From Cognatundibacterium luofuense (GTDB taxonomy: Bacteria > Pseudomonadota > Gammaproteobacteria > Burkholderiales > Burkholderiaceae_D), in contig NZ_JAGSPN010000013.1 in NCBI RefSeq assembly GCF_018139685.1, positions 81,221 through 145,220 on the forward strand: 64,000 nucleotides of DNA. The letters are read 5' to 3'. The notes below the pieces were generated by a model, which worked only from the letters and a program-made list of their open reading frames with translations, ran no database searches and was not told the DNA's origin. The position numbers and the translations under genes are program-made. Shown here one piece after another: positions 61,868 through 64,000 of this stretch (positions within the stretch are counted from its first letter, which is position 1; each line of letters starts with the position of its first letter).

Positions 61868-63565
61868 TCACTGACGCGGAATTTTTCCGAATGCTTCGCC
61901 GGGATTCCATTCCGGCATTTTTTGCGCATTACCAACTTCCTGCCCCAGTCTCAGCGTGAACAGTGCCTGCTGCAGCATACCGCTCAGATCCCAGTCCGGA
62001 TGATACACATCGCGTACGGTGTGGTAATCCTGTTTGAAGTCGCGCATTTTCTTCAGATAAGCATCCTGCGGTGCTTTATCAAAATCAAAATGCCCGTCAC
62101 CGGAAAAAACGGCTGAGCCTACATTGAAGGCCGGAATACCGACACGTGCAAAATTGAAATGGTCAGCACGGAAGTACGCACCGCCTAAATCCGGTACCGA
62201 CGGCGCAATACGCAGCTTCATAGTCTTCGCCACTTTGACTGCACTGTGATACAGACTGCTGCGTTCACTGCCTGCAACGCCGATATCTTTTGTGGCCGCA
62301 ACAAAATTCATACTATCCAGATTCAGATCGGCAGCAGTTTTCGCCAGCGGCCACGGGGCTTGTTTCACATAGGTCGCACTGCCCAGTAAATATTGCTCTT
62401 CTGCCGCAGGCCACAGGAAAATCTGTGTGCGACGGGTTGGCTCCTTCACTGCCACGCGGGCCATTTCAATCAGTGCCGCGCTGCCGGAGGCATTATCGAC
62501 TGCACCGTTCCAGATTTGCGTTTTTCCATTCGCATCGGTTTCGATACCGAGATGATCCCAGTGTGCTGAGTAAATTACTGCTTCCGATTTCAGTTTGGGA
62601 TCTGTTCCCGGCACCATGCCCAGCACATTGTACTGGCGTACCTGACGCACCCGGTTATGTACCTCTGCCTGTGCTGTCACATTTAACGTAACGGGCTGAA
62701 AATCACGTCGTTCGGCTTGCTGACGTAACTGATCAAGATCCTGTCCGGCAGCGGCAAATAACTGCCGTGCGGTATCTTCCTGTATCCAGCCCTCCAGCGG
62801 ATTTCCCATACCAGGTAAGCTGAATCGTTCGTGACTGAAACTTGTTTGCGGCACATTCCACGCATAAGCGGCAGAGGCGGTGGTGTGTATCAGCAAAACA
62901 CCGGCCGCACCCTGACGTGCAGCTTCTTCAAATTTATATGTCCAGCGTCCGTAGTAAGTCAGCGCTGCACCGCCGAAGCGCTGTGGTTCTTCTGCCGTGG
63001 GTTGCGGGTCATTGACCATCATAATGAGCAGTTTGCCTTTTACATCGGCCTGTTTGAAATCATCCCAGTTTTCTTCCGGTGCACGAATTCCATATCCGAC
63101 AAATACCACCGGCGCAGAAAAGCTCACATTCTGACGACCACCTGAAGAGCCGAGTACCACATCTTTCCCGAGTACCGGGTTTAATTGCTGGCCGCCCGAT
63201 GAAAAGCGAATCTGGCTCTCAGCTAAGGTCTGGCTACCGATAATATCGACCGCCTGACGATAGCCCTGTACTTTGTTACCGGGCAAAACCTGCAGTCCAA
63301 CCAGCGCAGCCTGCGTTTCCAGATAACGCACCGCCAGATCACCACCACGCTGACCGGTGCCGCGGCCTTCCAGCAAATCATCGGCAAGAAAAGATAAATG
63401 TGCACGCAAATTGCGCTCATTCAAAGATGTGCCGGCTTTTGCTTTTGACGTTATTGCCGATCCTTCTGCAATAGCCGGAGCGCATGTGCCGCCTATTAAG
63501 CTACCGAGCGTCAGCGCCAAAGTCGGCCATAGGGAAGAGAGTTTGGAAGTTTTTTGCGTAGTCAT
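61868..63565 (-). CDS. M28 family zinc aminopeptidase with PA domain
   Basis: Exported peptidase of 565 residues with a signal peptide (about 1-33). A PA-type insert lies at about 150-290 (VFVGYGIRAPEENWDDF). The zinc ligands are in order: SAHWDHLG, GAVDNASGSAAL, WPAAEEQYLLGS, NLDSMNF and a late His (QDYHTVRDVYH). It probably removes N-terminal residues from peptides in the periplasm or outside. Confidence 0.93.
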   Translation of the reverse strand: MTTQKTSKLSSLWPTLALTLGSLIGGTCAPAIAEGSAITSKAKAGTSLNERNLRAHLSFLADDLLEGRGTGQRGGDLAVRYLETQAALVGLQVLPGNKVQGYRQAVDIIGSQTLAESQIRFSSGGQQLNPVLGKDVVLGSSGGRQNVSFSAPVVFVGYGIRAPEENWDDFKQADVKGKLLIMMVNDPQPTAEEPQRFGGAALTYYGRWTYKFEEAARQGAAGVLLIHTTASAAYAWNVPQTSFSHERFSLPGMGNPLEGWIQEDTARQLFAAAGQDLDQLRQQAERRDFQPVTLNVTAQAEVHNRVRQVRQYNVLGMVPGTDPKLKSEAVIYSAHWDHLGIETDANGKTQIWNGAVDNASGSAALIEMARVAVKEPTRRTQIFLWPAAEEQYLLGSATYVKQAPWPLAKTAADLNLDSMNFVAATKDIGVAGSERSSLYHSAVKVAKTMKLRIAPSVPDLGGAYFRADHFNFARVGIPAFNVGSAVFSGDGHFDFDKAPQDAYLKKMRDFKQDYHTVRDVYHPDWDLSGMLQQALFTLRLGQEVGNAQKMPEWNPGEAFGKIPRQ

Positions 63566-63852
63566 AAAATCTGTATGGTCAGACGAAATAAGTACTGAAA
63601 TACGTTAGTACGGTTACAAGCGTCATATAGTCGTATATATATAGGCCGCCAATTGCAGGGACCACTATCCCTCATTAAGATCGGCTGTCAGTAGTCTTGG
63701 TGCTGTGCTAAAGGCTGCCATACGATAATGGATTTGTGCACATAACGCGAACGATCGCGACGATATCTAAAAAATATCCCGGCTACATATAGATATTCCA
63801 TAGATGCGGTACAGAAATTTAGTCGCCAATAAAAAATCTGCGGGAAAGGGGC

Positions 63853-63881
63853 TTGCAAAACGCCGGGATGTCGGTCATAAT
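63853..63881 (+). promoter_or_regulatory. rRNA operon promoter
   Basis: TTGCAA (63853-63858), 17 bases, CATAAT (63876-63881), followed by a C/T/G-rich start region. It lies ~60 bases before a boxA antiterminator. The interval 63566-63852 has no gene; it is A+T-rich near 63620-63650. Confidence 0.7.
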
Positions 63882-63939
63882 CTCGCTTCTCTGCTGCTGA
63901 CGAACACAACGCTTCGAAGCGATAGCAGAAAAGAATACA

Positions 63940-64000
63940 GTTCTTTAACAACCAACAGCCAATAAATGTGGGCACTTAATGAGAGCGAACCGGTTTTGCC
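63940..64000 (+). promoter_or_regulatory. rRNA leader with boxA; 16S gene lies just past the window
   Basis: GTTCTTTAACA (63940-63950) matches the boxA antitermination signal of rRNA operons, and the following AATAAATGTGGGCACTTAATG is the typical leader of Burkholderiales rRNA operons. The mature 16S start is not reached before base 64000. A palindrome CGCTTCGAAGCG (63910-63921) lies before boxA. Confidence 0.82.

Noticed and set aside
63951-64000. 16S rRNA gene start
   Set aside because: Only the leader is present; the conserved 5' end of 16S (AGAGTTTGATC) is not reached within the window.

Overview
The window comes from a betaproteobacterium of the Burkholderiales. The family is probably Oxalobacteraceae; the genus is not resolved. 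This is judged from moderate G+C, gene families (darcynin, ChrR-type cupin, UbiUVT, large-integrase/ParAB/Rep_3 module) and the style of the rRNA leader at the right edge. Gene density is normal for a chromosome, but the middle carries a plasmid-type replication and partition module. The last ~150 bases are the promoter and leader of an rRNA operon. A secondary chromosome (chromid), or a chromosome with an integrated plasmid origin, is the simplest reading.

Layout. 1-1828: end of a short-chain dehydrogenase, OsmC and a two-cupin ChrR-like protein. 1861-4720: a lipoprotein hydrolase, then a compact RiPP metallophore operon (Cys-rich repeat precursor, MNIO/DUF692 enzyme, very short DUF2063 partner, DoxX). 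5066-14275: mixed single genes, with two copies of a 273-bp inverted-repeat element (5731-6003, 12879-13150) whose ends supply the stop codons of the neighbouring genes. 14584-21701: M66-like lipoprotein protease, BlaI/BlaR-type pair, chorismate mutase, LysR and a Tat-exported agmatine-deiminase-like lipoprotein. 22086-24586: ubiU-ubiV-ubiT for oxygen-independent ubiquinone synthesis. 27348-35550: type I restriction-modification operon with a DUF1016 nuclease between hsdM and hsdS. It is followed by a chimeric scar (35558-35734) joining pieces of two flanking genes.

36026-44141 is the replication and maintenance block: a large tyrosine recombinase, parB and parA, a cluster of palindromes of the form CTTGAGCCGGCGCAAG (candidate parS), a Rep_3 initiator and about a dozen iterons with two DnaA boxes. 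45128-50031 is the most unusual part. Six direct copies (one partial) of a ~230-bp repeat with palindromic ends separate single or paired foreign genes, all on the + strand. Two of these genes start at, or overlap, what look like leftover C-terminal tails of another reading frame, as immunity genes do behind polymorphic toxins. I interpret it as a repeat-bounded cassette array of orphan immunity-like genes.

50750-63565 returns to ordinary genes: heparinase-like lyase, acyltransferase, sensor kinase, thioesterase/TetR pair, MocR regulator and M28 peptidase. A second dispersed repeat of ~85 bp, built around GGACTTTCTGCCGACGACC, occurs eight times, always between genes. All calls are made by eye from sequence and translated motifs; no database search was run.
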